Assembly (NCBI GenBank): GCA_016188455.1
Contig: JACPHR010000013.1
Coordinates: 1 to 48,588 of the forward strand
Origin: Candidatus Tayloriibacteriota bacterium
Lineage (GTDB): Bacteria; Patescibacteriota; Minisyncoccia; Phycocordibacterales; SIBU01
Direction: 5' to 3'
DNA length: 48,588 nt
Shown here one piece after another: positions 1 through 9,343 of this stretch. The stretch's first letter is position 1; every line of letters starts with the position of its first letter. The notes beneath the pieces are model-generated. The model saw only the letters and a list, made by a program, of their open reading frames with translations. It was not told where the DNA came from and ran no database searches. The translations under genes and the position numbers were made by a program.

Positions 1-420
1 TGTATAGCTACATGGGGGCGCTCCGGCCGTAGCTTCCGCTGTCCATGTGACATCCTGATTAATAGAAGCAGTAGTGATGGAAGGAGTGCAGGAGACGGTT
101 ATTGGAGCTGGTAAGACGGTAATGGTAACGGAGGAGGAGAAGGGGGGAATACTTGGGTTGGCAAAGTCGAAACAATTGACAGTAAATATAATATCTTCAG
201 GCAATGGGTCAGTATTAGTTAACACCCCAACAGTCGCCTGGTGGAACGAGCCAAGAGGTGTTATTTCAAGGGGGTCTTGAAATCCTTCAGGAGAAGGCGG
301 GCCGGAGGCCGGAGAAGGGTGACACTCTATCGCTGCCGATACTGGCCTAGCGTAAAAAACCGAACCGGCAATGGCGAGAATGGCGCAAAGATATATAAGA
401 GAAGAAAAACGAGATTTCAT
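1..420 (-). CDS. secreted protein, N-terminal part (runs off the left edge)
   Basis: The frame is open from an ATG at 418-420 to base 1, giving 140 codons with no stop, so the protein continues outside the window. Residues 1-27 form a classic signal peptide: Lys/Arg near the start, then a hydrophobic stretch (LIYLCAILAIAG), then small residues around VSAA. The mature part is rich in Pro, Ser and Thr and has Cys pairs. Repeated beta-strand-like phrases such as ITVLPAP and DVTWTAEA recall PKD/Ig-like surface modules, but no family can be named. It shares strand and style with the exported proteins that follow, so I infer an extracellular or cell-surface role. The start is the only ATG before the signal peptide. 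Confidence 0.7.
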   Translation of the reverse strand, partial: MKSRFSSLIYLCAILAIAGSVFYARPVSAAIECHPSPASGPPSPEGFQDPLEITPLGSFHQATVGVLTNTDPLPEDIIFTVNCFDFANPSIPPFSSSVTITVLPAPITVSCTPSITTASINQDVTWTAEATAGAPPCSYT

Positions 421-493
421 AAAATACGAAAACTAAAATTTTAATTATTGTATCACATGAGCAAGTCGCCTGTTGTCCACACGGATAAAAAAT

Positions 494-533
494 AGCCCGC
501 CTAAGTTTGCTTGGGCAAACATTTAGGCGGGCT
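494..533 (-). terminator. rho-independent terminator after the 555-1571 gene
   Basis: An 11-bp perfect stem (agcccgcctaa / ttaggcgggct) encloses a second 6-bp stem (gtttgc/gcaaac). On the minus strand it is followed by a T run at 486-492. It lies 22 bases past the stop codon of the minus-strand gene. Confidence 0.85.
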
Positions 534-554
534 GTGAGACTACTAAAGAGCCGG

Positions 555-1571
555 TCAGTTCCCAACCCTAGCGCGGTAGAACCGCGCGGAACCTGTGGCC
601 GAATCCGTCGTGGAGACGGAGCCGGTGGTGTTGGTGAGCACCGTCAGCACTTGCCAGTTCTTCAGGTTTTCACTGTACTCCAGCGTAACCGAACCAGGGC
701 CGCCGGTTACGGTCAGCTTGACCGCCGGATCTACCGGCTCGGCGCTTTTGGCCGAAAACACCGGCTGCACCGACGCAATCGTCAGCGTCGGCGACAACGG
801 CAAGACGAGCGAGCCGTCCGCCAAACTGAAGGTCTGGCTGGTGCCGTCGGTGTACCAGAGTTGCATCACTCCTGGTTGTTGACCAAAGACATATGCGTTG
901 TTAAACACAATTGCTTTGTTTGGCAACCAACTCAAGGCGGTTTCAGACTCAAGCACATTTCCTTGCTCGTTTCTGATTTCCCCCTTGACAATGCCGTCAA
1001 TGAAGAATCCCTGATTTATGCGGCGGGTTATCGCCTTGCCCATGTCCACTTCGTACGCACTCTCGGGAATGATTGTCTTCCCCTGAGAATCCTTGAGCTC
1101 TCCGAGCACAAATTCGTTATCAACAATGAATGTGCCTATAAGTTCAAGGTAATTTTCAGGATCAGAGGGCGACCATGTACCGCCATTCAATACCGCAATC
1201 ACCTTCCCCTGAAGCTTGGGGTCATTCGGGTCAACTGAAACTCGCAGAGCTTCCCTCATCATTGTCTGAAGGAGCGCTTTGAGCTCCGCTTTGTCCGATG
1301 TGGCGGCCGAACGCTGGCACAGAGCATTGATACTTTCAGTCGTGCCCGCTTTGGTGTACGACCGCCAAGCGCGCATGAAGAGAAAGTTAACATTACCGTT
1401 CTCTATATCTTGAGCGTTGTCCGCCGACTGGACATTGAGCACGATTTGGTGCGTATTCATGAGCTCATGATTAAGCACCTTCTCCACGCTCCCGATGGGG
1501 AGTGAACTGACTGCCGCGAAGGTTTGGAACCCGGCGGCAAAGGCGGCGACAAGCGCCAGCAATGTTTTCAT
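555..1571 (-). CDS. secreted protein with a Verrucomicrobia-style C-terminal module
   Basis: This is a complete 338-residue protein. Residues 1-20 are a signal peptide (TLLALVAAFAAGFQTFAA). No enzyme motif is recognised in residues 25-250. The last ~60 residues form a beta-rich module with the pattern LEYSENLKNWQVL ... FYRARVGN. From memory, C-terminal modules of this LExSxDLxNW...FYR type are common in exported proteins of Verrucomicrobia and Planctomycetes, where they may act as sorting or adhesion modules. Its presence in a CPR-like genome suggests lateral transfer; this is inference. The ATG at 1571 is preceded by a good ribosome site (GGAAAGGA), unlike most genes here, and the gene has its own strong terminator. 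It appears to be a single-gene transcript. Confidence 0.8.
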   Translation of the reverse strand: MKTLLALVAAFAAGFQTFAAVSSLPIGSVEKVLNHELMNTHQIVLNVQSADNAQDIENGNVNFLFMRAWRSYTKAGTTESINALCQRSAATSDKAELKALLQTMMREALRVSVDPNDPKLQGKVIAVLNGGTWSPSDPENYLELIGTFIVDNEFVLGELKDSQGKTIIPESAYEVDMGKAITRRINQGFFIDGIVKGEIRNEQGNVLESETALSWLPNKAIVFNNAYVFGQQPGVMQLWYTDGTSQTFSLADGSLVLPLSPTLTIASVQPVFSAKSAEPVDPAVKLTVTGGPGSVTLEYSENLKNWQVLTVLTNTTGSVSTTDSATGSARFYRARVGN

Positions 1572-1741
1572 TTTTCCTTTCCGCCGTGAGACACGACTAG
1601 TAGAGATTTCACCGCTTTCTTACAAGAAAGCGCGAAGCTCTCTGTTGTCAAAAAATCTAATGCCTACCTCTAGATTATCACATTGTCAATAGATAATCAA
1701 TACCAAACATCACTACCGTCCAATCGTCAAACCACCCTAAA

Positions 1742-1766
1742 GTAGCCTTAAATAAGGGCTTTTTTT
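1742..1766 (+). terminator. possible plus-strand terminator
   Basis: A 6-bp stem (agcctt/agggct, one G-T pair) around loop aaata is followed by seven T. No plus-strand gene precedes it, so it may end a short antisense or small RNA or be fortuitous. Confidence 0.35.
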
Positions 1767-1843
1767 CTTTACTGCCAAAACTATCCCCTTTTTGTCAACT
1801 GCCTTGTCCCCATCTCCCCCTTGAAGGGCTAATTTCTTTGTCC

Positions 1844-1935
1844 GGCGCCCCTCCGAAAGCTACGGATTTTCTTGCTAGAAAAATCCTGAGGTTTCGGCGC
1901 CGACCGCGTTGAAAACTGCCTTTCGGAGAGGCGCC
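1844..1935. repeat. nested inverted repeat in a 467-bp gap
   Basis: The arms ggcgcccctccgaaag (1844-1859) and ctttcggagaggcgcc (1920-1935) match at 15 of 16 positions. Between them, ggattttc/gaaaaatcc forms a second hairpin with one bulge. Just outside, ccccatgt...acatgggg forms a third. The gap 1572-2038 otherwise holds only the ribosome site of the gene on its left and the small terminator at 1742. A structured RNA or a decayed palindromic element would both fit. Confidence 0.55.
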
Positions 1936-2038
1936 TCGGGAAATTACCCCATGTGGGAAGACATGGGGGTTGTCCCAGTCCACAAAACAGCACTGTTTGG
2001 CACTTTTATACTTCGCTAAGCTTCAACTTTTTTACGGA

Positions 2039-5000
2039 TTACTTATTTACCTGCCATTTAAGAGTTGGGGTGCTTCCTGAAGGTACCGAGAGGGTTTTTA
2101 CCGACCATCCGCTTGGGTCCACAATCCAAAGATTGACTGTTGGGTTGACGCAAGCCGCCGAGGATGTATTCATACTAAAATCAGACCAAGAAGAACCGCT
2201 ATCGCCTACAGCTTCAACTTGATAGGTATACAGATGGTTTTTAGTAAGATTTTTATCGGCATAAGGGAAGTCGGAAGCGGCAAGCAGTGTTGAAGTAGCA
2301 AGCACAAAACCAGCCGCCGAATTGTCAGCGTCGAAACGGGAAAGCTTATAACCTCTGGCGCCACTAGAAGCTTGAGTGAGAGAAACAATCATGTTGCCGC
2401 CGCAAGAGCCGGGTGAAACCGAAATCTCGGGCTTTGGTGACGGCGTTATCTTCACCGTTACGGTACTGCTCGTCGGCGAGGCACCTGATTTAGTGCAGGT
2501 TATTTTGTAAGTAGTGGCGCTGGTAATTCTAGCTTGCGTCTCAGGATCATTGCTATCCTTGTGTTCCTTATCGCCTGACCACGGCGCGGGACTGCCGACG
2601 CCATCGGCGTAACAGCGTGAGGGTTTACCCGTGGTCGTCCATGATAGCGCCGGCGCCGTGTTCCAAGGCACCGAAGCGGGACCTGAAAGCGCCACGCTGA
2701 TGACGCCTTTCGGCGGAACGATGTTGACGGTCACAGCGCGATTGCTGTTCATGACCACTCCGCATCGCGCTCCGGGATTGCCATTGGGCAGGTTGTCACA
2801 ATCTCCCGCGACCCAATCGGCCTTATAGCCACTGCCGAGGGAAGCGACCAAGCCGACACTTTCATCCGGTTGGTATGTATGCGCACATGTGGCATTACTG
2901 CCGCATGAGATGTTGCCGTCGGGGCTTTCGCCGGCGGTATTGAAAAACTTCACGCTATTGACAGTGCCGATGCCGTTTACGGAAAGGGTTAGAGTCGGGC
3001 TTACGACCGCCGTCGGACAATTAACAACCTTGGATTGCCTGTCAGCCGAGTTCACCGTCAAGACGGGTGTTTTGGAGCCGACGGTGCTGTAAGACTTGGT
3101 GTATGAACTGCCGGTTGGCGAGCCTCTCTCATCCGTTCCTGACCATGAGTAGGCGTAAGGGGCGAGACCGCCGGTCACATTGGCGACCTGCCAGGTTACG
3201 TACTCGCCGATTAACGGCGTATTGGTGGTGGTTACTTTGGCGCAGGCCGCGTCAAGTTTGGTAAATGTGGCAGTCACAGACCTCGCGGCGCTTAAGGAAG
3301 AAATAGTGCAAGTGGAACCGGAAACATTGTCGCATCCGCTCCAACCGTTGTTAAAAACATAGCCGTTGGTGGGCGAAGCGGAGAGCGTCACCGTGGAGCC
3401 CGAGGCAAAATTTGCCTGGCAGGCTCCGGGACAGTTTATGGTGCCAGGATTACTCGGACTGACAACCGTACCGCTGCCGACAATATTGACCGTCACTGGA
3501 AATCGACTGAATCTAAAATCAACCTGTCTGTAACTATAGGCGCCAGATTGCACTGAAGCAGGCGCCGTATAATAATCCCCAGCGAGGCTGGGAATAACAG
3601 TGGTAAAAGCGTCGCAAGTTGTAAGGCTGGAGTCACTGCAGAAACGCTGCCGCGCCGCCGTGATGGTGTAACCGCTGACCGGCACGACATAAGTGTCGTG
3701 TGTCCCGACCGCCACGTTGTCAAAACTGGCGACGTTGTCGGCCACAAGCGAGCAGTTGTCATTAGTTGTATTATCGAGACACAGAAGCGTGGTGAGCGGT
3801 GACCCGTCGTTAGTTGACCTGGTGAGCCGAACCGAGCCGGCGTCTTTGATAATAAGCGGCAAACTGGAACAATTATTTGTTTCATTTGATTCGGTGACTT
3901 GAGCCCACGCATCGGCGCAAAAATCAACCACGAAATCCCCGGCGGAGGGCGGTAGCCACTGGGCATAGAACGGCACCGTAGCATTTGCGGAGATTTTGGT
4001 CTCTCCTCCCGACCAGGTGTCCGTCTGATAAAAGATGTAGTGGATTTTGTTGTCAAAAACGTTATAGGTTTTTGTAAATTCCATAGCTGGGTCGGGCCAG
4101 TTGATGCCGGGAGCGGGCGGAGCCGGTGCAACGGGAGTCCGTATGGTCAGAAAATCAAGGAAGACATTGGCTCCGCCGATGGTGGAACAGCCGTGGCTCG
4201 TGCCCGCGCATGGATTATACGATGACGTTGTCGGAAGCACTGCGTCTTTGCTCGTTGGATTTGAAACCGGCGCAATCAAGCCGATGTTCTGACCGGACAC
4301 GTACTGGTCGGAGGTTCCGAAGATAACCTTTGGCGCGGGAAGCTCGCCAATGCGCACTCCACCGTCAGTCCCAAGATACGGAATGGACCCGACGGTAATC
4401 GGCAGGGCCACGAGGTCGGGTTTGGCAGCAGCCGTCGTGGTGATGCTCGCGGCATTTGAGTAGTGTGATTCGGTCTTGCCGTCCACTGCCATGCTCCCGG
4501 GATAGAGCGTACGGACAAAGTAATAGTAAGTAGTGCCCGGCGTAAGAGAAGCGGCGTCCAAAAAAGAAGTGGCGGAGCCGCCCACTTCTCCGGCTAGCGC
4601 GGGGTTAACGGCGCTCTCGGCGCGGTAGATCCTATAGCCGCTGTTGTTGCGGGTTTTGAGAGTGCCGAAATAATCAACTTGGTTAGGATGCGTCCAGGAA
4701 ATCGTAACTCCGCTGCTGCCTGCACTTGCGGACACACCGGTGGGCGGGAGCAGAGGGTCAAGGCGGCGCCCGGTGCATTCCTCAAACGCGCCGGTCTGTC
4801 CATAATCGGAGAAACCCGAGAAACCCGTCCCGCCCTCTCCTTCCGCTTGCACCCAAAACCTAATCGTTTGATTAGCGGATAAAGTCCGAGTATGGGACGA
4901 TGCGGAGGTCCTCGGGGTAACTATCGCATACGCATCAGCAGGGGAAAGCTCGGACGCGTAGGTCCCATTAACGGCGCTTTCGCTCTTATACAAATAATAA

Positions 5001-5233
5001 TTTTTTACCGGAGCATCCGGACGCCAAACAGATTCGGACCAAACTACAATTGCCTCATTGCTATCGACACACCTGGGCTCCGGCCCCGGCCCTCCTCCGG
5101 TTCCAAGAACGCGTGCTGCTTGAACGTCTAAAGGCGCGGCGGGAGCCGAGAGCGCGTGCGCCACGGAAAAAGACGCGGCCGCTAACGCGGCGATGCCGCC
5201 GTACGCAAGCAATCTGGGAAAACGCCTCAACAT
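2039..5233 (-). CDS. large secreted multidomain surface protein
   Basis: A signal peptide covers residues ~1-28 (LLAYGGIAALAAASFSVAHA). Two fibronectin-III-like segments follow (about 35-150 and 160-265; PPTGVSASAGSSGVTISW is typical). A CARDB-like segment follows (about 270-465, ending DFVVDFCADAWAQVTES). Next is an InlB-type bacterial repeat (about 570-660, with GSGTVVSPSNPG and GWSGCDN), a PKD-like segment, a second GIGTVNS-type repeat, and further FnIII-like segments to the end. No catalytic site is seen and there is no C-terminal anchor. The role is probably adhesion or surface display. It starts one codon after the small membrane protein gene 5244-5534, so the two are likely co-transcribed. 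A GTG at 5242 is an alternative start; the ATG at 5233 gives the better signal peptide. Confidence 0.8.
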   Translation of the reverse strand: MLRRFPRLLAYGGIAALAAASFSVAHALSAPAAPLDVQAARVLGTGGGPGPEPRCVDSNEAIVVWSESVWRPDAPVKNYYLYKSESAVNGTYASELSPADAYAIVTPRTSASSHTRTLSANQTIRFWVQAEGEGGTGFSGFSDYGQTGAFEECTGRRLDPLLPPTGVSASAGSSGVTISWTHPNQVDYFGTLKTRNNSGYRIYRAESAVNPALAGEVGGSATSFLDAASLTPGTTYYYFVRTLYPGSMAVDGKTESHYSNAASITTTAAAKPDLVALPITVGSIPYLGTDGGVRIGELPAPKVIFGTSDQYVSGQNIGLIAPVSNPTSKDAVLPTTSSYNPCAGTSHGCSTIGGANVFLDFLTIRTPVAPAPPAPGINWPDPAMEFTKTYNVFDNKIHYIFYQTDTWSGGETKISANATVPFYAQWLPPSAGDFVVDFCADAWAQVTESNETNNCSSLPLIIKDAGSVRLTRSTNDGSPLTTLLCLDNTTNDNCSLVADNVASFDNVAVGTHDTYVVPVSGYTITAARQRFCSDSSLTTCDAFTTVIPSLAGDYYTAPASVQSGAYSYRQVDFRFSRFPVTVNIVGSGTVVSPSNPGTINCPGACQANFASGSTVTLSASPTNGYVFNNGWSGCDNVSGSTCTISSLSAARSVTATFTKLDAACAKVTTTNTPLIGEYVTWQVANVTGGLAPYAYSWSGTDERGSPTGSSYTKSYSTVGSKTPVLTVNSADRQSKVVNCPTAVVSPTLTLSVNGIGTVNSVKFFNTAGESPDGNISCGSNATCAHTYQPDESVGLVASLGSGYKADWVAGDCDNLPNGNPGARCGVVMNSNRAVTVNIVPPKGVISVALSGPASVPWNTAPALSWTTTGKPSRCYADGVGSPAPWSGDKEHKDSNDPETQARITSATTYKITCTKSGASPTSSTVTVKITPSPKPEISVSPGSCGGNMIVSLTQASSGARGYKLSRFDADNSAAGFVLATSTLLAASDFPYADKNLTKNHLYTYQVEAVGDSGSSWSDFSMNTSSAACVNPTVNLWIVDPSGWSVKTLSVPSGSTPTLKWQVNK

Positions 5234-5243
5234 TTTTTGCACA

Positions 5244-5534
5244 CTATTTATTCAATGCCTTAATAATCTGGAATCGCTCCGCCTCGGTGAAGTTGTATTG
5301 CCTAATCTTTTCGCCGGCAAGCGACTGAAATACCGCCTGCTTTTCGGCAAGGGTAAGCTTTTCTTCGGAAGAGACGAGTTTGAGAACCACCTGCTTGTCA
5401 AGCGCGTTCGTGCTGTCAGTTCCGGAAGTTGGCGATTTGCCGGGATAAAACTTGATAGCTAAAAACAACACCGCGGCGACTATAATTACAATAGCCACAA
5501 TACCGGTAATGAGAGATTTTTTTGAAGATTCCAT
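5244..5534 (-). CDS. small single-span membrane protein
   Basis: The product is a 96-residue protein. A short basic start (MESSKKS) leads into a strong membrane segment (LITGIVAIVIIVAAVLFLAI, residues ~8-27). A charged helical tail of about 65 residues follows, without recognised motifs. An in-frame ATG exists 60 bases upstream (5594), but the chosen ATG puts the membrane helix right at the N terminus, which is usual for this type. The gene lies directly upstream of the large surface protein and probably shares its transcript. I infer an N-in anchor with the tail outside, perhaps helping export or assembly; nothing in the sequence proves this. I do not recognise the family. Confidence 0.65.
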   Translation of the reverse strand: MESSKKSLITGIVAIVIIVAAVLFLAIKFYPGKSPTSGTDSTNALDKQVVLKLVSSEEKLTLAEKQAVFQSLAGEKIRQYNFTEAERFQIIKALNK

Positions 5535-5705
5535 CAATGATGGGGGGTTAATGGTGTTAGCCCCCATTTTATAGCAAACATGATAGTAATTCAATACTAA
5601 AATGGGGAAAACCGCTTTAAATTTCTTCCCAACTGGGGATAATTATGTGAATAAAAAGTGGAAAAAGATTTCTTTGCGTTCTTATCGGCAATTATTGGCA
5701 TTTAT

Positions 5706-5733
5706 TTGACAAAAAATGCTAGTTTGCTAGTAT
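5706..5733 (+). promoter_or_regulatory. promoter for nusA
   Basis: TTGACA (5706-5711), a 16-base spacer and TAGTAT (5728-5733) match a housekeeping sigma promoter. The start codon lies more than 200 bases downstream, leaving a long structured leader. Confidence 0.75.
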
Positions 5734-5771
5734 GCAGGAGTTGAAGTTCGCCCCGCGGCGGACTCGTTTTT

Positions 5772-5940
5772 TTAGAAAATCAAGGAGCAAAGCGACTATG
5801 ATTTTCAAAACCCAGCACTTTCTAAGATTCTAAACAATGTTGAAAACAGGTATTGGGAGTAAGACTCCAAAGTACCCCGACATTTTAGATTTTAGAAAGT
5901 GCTGGGTGATGATTTTCTAATCGCTTCGCTCAAGAAAATC
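5772..5940 (+). promoter_or_regulatory. structured nusA leader with a 16-bp inverted repeat
   Basis: The arms acccagcactttctaa (5810-5825) and ttagaaagtgctgggt (5892-5907) are perfect complements. An outer pair (ttagaaaatc at ~5772 and gattttctaa at 5911-5920) and a gagcaaagcga / tcgcttcgctc pair, matching except for two adjacent bases, can add to or compete with it. There is no T run after the main stem. NusA binds RNA and modulates hairpin-dependent pausing and termination, so feedback through this leader is plausible but unproven. Confidence 0.6.
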
Positions 5941-5944
5941 AATC

Positions 5945-7099
5945 ATGTTCGACCTAAAAGTAATCAACTCGGTCTTAGACCAGCTTGAAGAAGAGCGGGG
6001 TATTCCGCGCGATAAAATTCTGGAAGCCATTGAAGCGGCGCTGGCCACGGCCTACAAGAAGGAGTACGGCAAGAAGGGCCAAATCGTCAGAGCCAAGTTT
6101 GATTTAAGCTCCGGCAAAACCGAATTCTCCCAAGTGAAAGTGGTGGTGGACGACACCAAAGTCATCATGCCGCCCCAAGACCCCGAAGCGGAACCCGGGG
6201 AGCGAGACCCGGAGGACGAGCGCATTTTCTTCAACCCCGAGCACCACATCTTGATTGCCGACGGCAAAAAAATAAAAAAGGACGCCGCCCTTGACGATGA
6301 AATCGTTTTTCCGCTTGAGACCAAATCCGATTTCGGCCGGATTGCCGCCCAGACCGCCAAGCAAGTGATCATGCAAAAAATCAGAGAGGCTGAAAAGATT
6401 TCGGTGATGAACGAGTACGGCCGCCGTGAAGGCGAAATCGTGACCGGCACCGTCCAGCGCTTGGAGCGCGGCAACATTTTTGTTGACTTGGGGCGCACCA
6501 CCGGCATCCTACCTTTTGAAGAGCAGATTCCGGGTGAACGCTACCGCCAAGGCGAGCGCGTCAGGGCCTATCTCTACAGGGTGGAAGAAACACCGCGCGG
6601 TATTTTTCTGAAACTTTCCCGCTCCCATCCGAAATTTCTGGAGGAGTTGTTCAAGATTGAAGCGCCGGAAATCGCCAATAAAACAGTGGAAATAAAGAGC
6701 GTGGCGCGCGAGGCCGGCTCCCGCACCAAAGTGGCGGCCGTTTCCCATGATATCCACATTGACCCGGTCGGCTCGCTAGTCGGCCAGCGCGGGGTGCGCG
6801 TTTCAACCGTCATGAGCGAACTGGGCGGCGAAAAAATTGACATCATTGAGTGGTCGGCGGACCAGAAAAAATTCGTTGAGGACGCCCTGTCCCCCGCCAA
6901 AGTCATCTCGGTCAATCTCAACGAAGAGGGACACAAGGCCCAAGTCTTGGTGTCCGAAGACCAGCAATCGCTCGCCATCGGCAAGGGCGGCCAAAACGTC
7001 CGCCTGGCCGCCAAACTGACGGGCTGGAAAATTGACATTCAAAGCGGTAGTGCTACCGGGCAAGCTCCTGAAGAAGACGGTGCTCCGGAAAGGGAATAG
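5945..7099 (+). CDS. nusA: transcription termination/antitermination factor NusA
   Basis: NusA binds RNA polymerase near the RNA exit channel and controls pausing, termination and antitermination. At 384 residues it has the short bacterial domain set. An N-terminal polymerase-binding domain covers ~1-135 (starting FDLKVINSVLDQLEEERG). An S1 domain covers ~160-227 (REGEIVTGTVQRLERGNIFVDLG). KH1 is at ~230-315 with DPVGSLVGQRGVRV, and KH2 at ~316-366 with GKGGQNVRLAAKL. The acidic C-terminal repeats of E. coli NusA are absent, which is normal outside Proteobacteria. An acidic insertion (~75-95) lies in the N-terminal domain. The usual neighbours rimP and infB are missing. The gene has its own promoter and a long folded leader. 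Confidence 0.97.
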   Translation: MFDLKVINSVLDQLEEERGIPRDKILEAIEAALATAYKKEYGKKGQIVRAKFDLSSGKTEFSQVKVVVDDTKVIMPPQDPEAEPGERDPEDERIFFNPEHHILIADGKKIKKDAALDDEIVFPLETKSDFGRIAAQTAKQVIMQKIREAEKISVMNEYGRREGEIVTGTVQRLERGNIFVDLGRTTGILPFEEQIPGERYRQGERVRAYLYRVEETPRGIFLKLSRSHPKFLEELFKIEAPEIANKTVEIKSVAREAGSRTKVAAVSHDIHIDPVGSLVGQRGVRVSTVMSELGGEKIDIIEWSADQKKFVEDALSPAKVISVNLNEEGHKAQVLVSEDQQSLAIGKGGQNVRLAAKLTGWKIDIQSGSATGQAPEEDGAPERE

Positions 7100-7125
7100 T
7101 TTTTGCTTTTCGTTGCAACTATTCG

Positions 7126-7165
7126 TATCATTCGTATCAATTCGTATATTAGCATCGGTTATAAT
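7126..7165. repeat. ATTCGTAT array ending in a -10 box
   Basis: Three ATTCGTAT units spaced 9-10 bases apart lie between nusA and the pyrophosphatase gene, followed by TATAAT at 7160-7165. The same word family recurs near 12925, 15880, 33121, 39466 and 46150. Confidence 0.65.
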
Positions 7166-7182
7166 TCTTATTATTTTAATTT

Positions 7183-9243
7183 ATGAGAACAGCGCTTATT
7201 TTCGCTCTCTTGGCGGCTCTCGCGGCCATCGCCTACGGTGGTTCTTTGGTCGCGGCCATCCTTAAAAAAAGCAAGGGTGACATTCGCATGCAAGCAATCG
7301 CTCAGGCGATTGAGCTCGGCGCCAAAACCTATCTCAACCGGCAATACAAAACCATTGCCCCCATCGTTGTAATTCTTTTTATTGTTTTGTGGTATCTCCT
7401 AAATCTCAACACCGCGCTCGGTTTCGTTGTCGGTGCCCTTCTATCGGCCGTGGCCGGATACATCGGCATGAATGTCTCGGTGCGCGCCAATGTTCGCACC
7501 GCCGAAGCGGCCAAGACAGGTTTGGCTGAGGCGCTCGCCGTGGCTTTTAAAGGCGGCTCCGTTACCGGTCTTTTGGTCGTGGGCTTGGCTCTTCTTGGTG
7601 TGGCCGGTTTTTACGCTTTGACCCACGATGTCAAAGCTTTGGTCGGCTTGGGCTTCGGCGCCAGTCTCATTTCCGTTTTCGCGCGGCTGGGCGGCGGCAT
7701 CTTCACCAAGGCGGCGGATGTCGGCGCCGACCTCGTGGGCAAAGTTGAGGCCGGTATTCCGGAAGATGACCCGAGAAATCCCGCAGTCATCGCGGACAAC
7801 GTAGGCGACAACGTGGGCGATTGCGCCGGCATGGCGGCCGACCTTTTTGAAACCTACGCTGTTACCACTATCGCCGCTATGCTTCTCGGCCATTTGCTTT
7901 TCCCAAGCTTCGCCGGCGCCCTTGTCTACCCGCTCGTTCTCGGCGGCGTGGCTATCGTGGCGTCAATTGTCGGCACTTGGTTCGTCCGCCTGCCCACCGC
8001 GCCAAGCACGGCGCGGGCAGGACTCGGGTCGTCAGGCAACCCCGATAGGAAACAAACTTCCAACGGGGCAGGTATTATGGGGGCGCTCTACAAAGGACTG
8101 GCGGCTTCGGGCCTATTGGCCGCGGCCGCTTTCTACCCCGTCACCAGTTGGCTCATGAAAGACAACGGTCTCTACGGCACTGGCGCCCTTTTTGCCTCTA
8201 GCCTTGTCGGCCTGGTTCTCACCGGCCTGCTCGTCGTCATCACCGAGTACTACACCTCCACGGAGTACCCTCCGGTCAAATCAATCGCCAGAGCATCGGA
8301 GTCCGGCCACGGCACAAACGTCATTCAAGGCTTGGCCGTGTCTCTTAAATCAACGGCTATGCCTCTCTTGGCGATTGTCGCTTCAATTCTGGTGGCCTAC
8401 AACTCAGGCGGGATTTACGGCATCGCGGTGGCGGCGGTTTCCATGCTTTCCATGGCCGGCATTATCGTGGCCATTGACGCCTACGGCCCGATAACCGACA
8501 ACGCCGGCGGCATCGCCGAAATGTCGGCGCTCTCCCAAGAAGTGCGCGAAATTACCGACGCCCTTGACGCCGTCGGCAATACTACTAAAGCCGTGACTAA
8601 AGGCTACGCCATCGGCTCGGCGGGCTTGGCGGCACTGGTGCTCTTTGCCTCATACACCCAGGAATTTTTGAGCCTCGGCAAACACTTGTCGTTCAGTCTT
8701 GAAGACCCTAAAGTCATCGTCGGCCTATTTTTGGGAGGTCTGCTGCCCTATTATTTCGCCGCCCTTTCAATGGAATCGGTGGGCAAGGCGGCCGGCGCGG
8801 TGGTAGAGGAAGTCCGCAGACAGTTCCGCGAAATCAAGGGCATTATGGAGGGCACGGCCAAGCCGGACTACGCCCGCTCGGTTGACATTGTCACCCAAGC
8901 CGCGCTCAAAGAAATGATTCTACCGGCTTTAATTCCGGTGGCCGCTCCGATTTTGGTCGGCTTCATTTTAGGGCCGGTGGCTCTCGGCGGACTTTTGGTC
9001 GGCAGTATTGTCACCGGCCTTTTTGTCGCCATCTCAATGACCTCCGGCGGCGGAGCGTGGGACAATGCCAAGAAGCATATTGAAAAAGGCCATCACGGCG
9101 GCAAGGGCGGCCACGCTCACAAAGCGGCCGTCACCGGAGACACGGTGGGCGACCCGTACAAAGATACGGCGGGCCCCGCGATTAACCCTATGATTAAGAT
9201 ACTCAATATTGTTGCCTTGCTAATGGTCAGCTTGCTTGTATAA
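7183..9243 (+). CDS. hppA: membrane-bound proton-translocating pyrophosphatase
   Basis: This integral membrane enzyme couples hydrolysis of pyrophosphate to ion pumping. At 686 residues, with about 16 hydrophobic spans, it has the usual family length. The catalytic signature [11 protein letters not shown] (179-189) and the acidic [16 protein letters not shown] (205-220) are intact, as are the third acidic cluster ([16 protein letters not shown]) and the [14 protein letters not shown] segment near the C terminus. The phrase GNTTKA has Lys followed by Thr three residues later, which in this family marks the K+-independent class; that class pumps protons. An unusual soluble loop (~277-300, rich in Pro, Ala, Gly and Ser) and a His/Gly-rich loop ([11 protein letters not shown]) are extra. 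It probably recycles pyrophosphate energy in a minimal fermentative cell. Confidence 0.97.
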   Translation: MRTALIFALLAALAAIAYGGSLVAAILKKSKGDIRMQAIAQAIELGAKTYLNRQYKTIAPIVVILFIVLWYLLNLNTALGFVVGALLSAVAGYIGMNVSVRANVRTAEAAKTGLAEALAVAFKGGSVTGLLVVGLALLGVAGFYALTHDVKALVGLGFGASLISVFARLGGGIFTKAADVGADLVGKVEAGIPEDDPRNPAVIADNVGDNVGDCAGMAADLFETYAVTTIAAMLLGHLLFPSFAGALVYPLVLGGVAIVASIVGTWFVRLPTAPSTARAGLGSSGNPDRKQTSNGAGIMGALYKGLAASGLLAAAAFYPVTSWLMKDNGLYGTGALFASSLVGLVLTGLLVVITEYYTSTEYPPVKSIARASESGHGTNVIQGLAVSLKSTAMPLLAIVASILVAYNSGGIYGIAVAAVSMLSMAGIIVAIDAYGPITDNAGGIAEMSALSQEVREITDALDAVGNTTKAVTKGYAIGSAGLAALVLFASYTQEFLSLGKHLSFSLEDPKVIVGLFLGGLLPYYFAALSMESVGKAAGAVVEEVRRQFREIKGIMEGTAKPDYARSVDIVTQAALKEMILPALIPVAAPILVGFILGPVALGGLLVGSIVTGLFVAISMTSGGGAWDNAKKHIEKGHHGGKGGHAHKAAVTGDTVGDPYKDTAGPAINPMIKILNIVALLMVSLLV

Positions 9244-9253
9244 AGCTTGTCTG

Positions 9254-9293
9254 AAAGCCCCGATTGGCCGGGGCTAATCGGGGGCTTTTCCAC
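9254..9293 (+). terminator. terminator of the pyrophosphatase gene
   Basis: The stem aaagccccgatt / aatcgggggcttt (one bulged G) runs into TTTT. It begins 11 bases past the stop. Confidence 0.85.
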
Positions 9294-9343
9294 ACCAAGC
9301 GCTGTGGTCTGAAACCAAAATGCGCTATAATTTTGACAACATT

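Noticed and set aside
507-1238. 243-codon plus-strand frame
   Set aside because: It is the antisense shadow of the secreted protein at 555-1571, with Arg/His-rich low-quality composition and no start signal.
5733-5834. 33-codon frame in the nusA leader
   Set aside because: Its ATG overlaps the -10 box, so it would not be transcribed with its own start codon.
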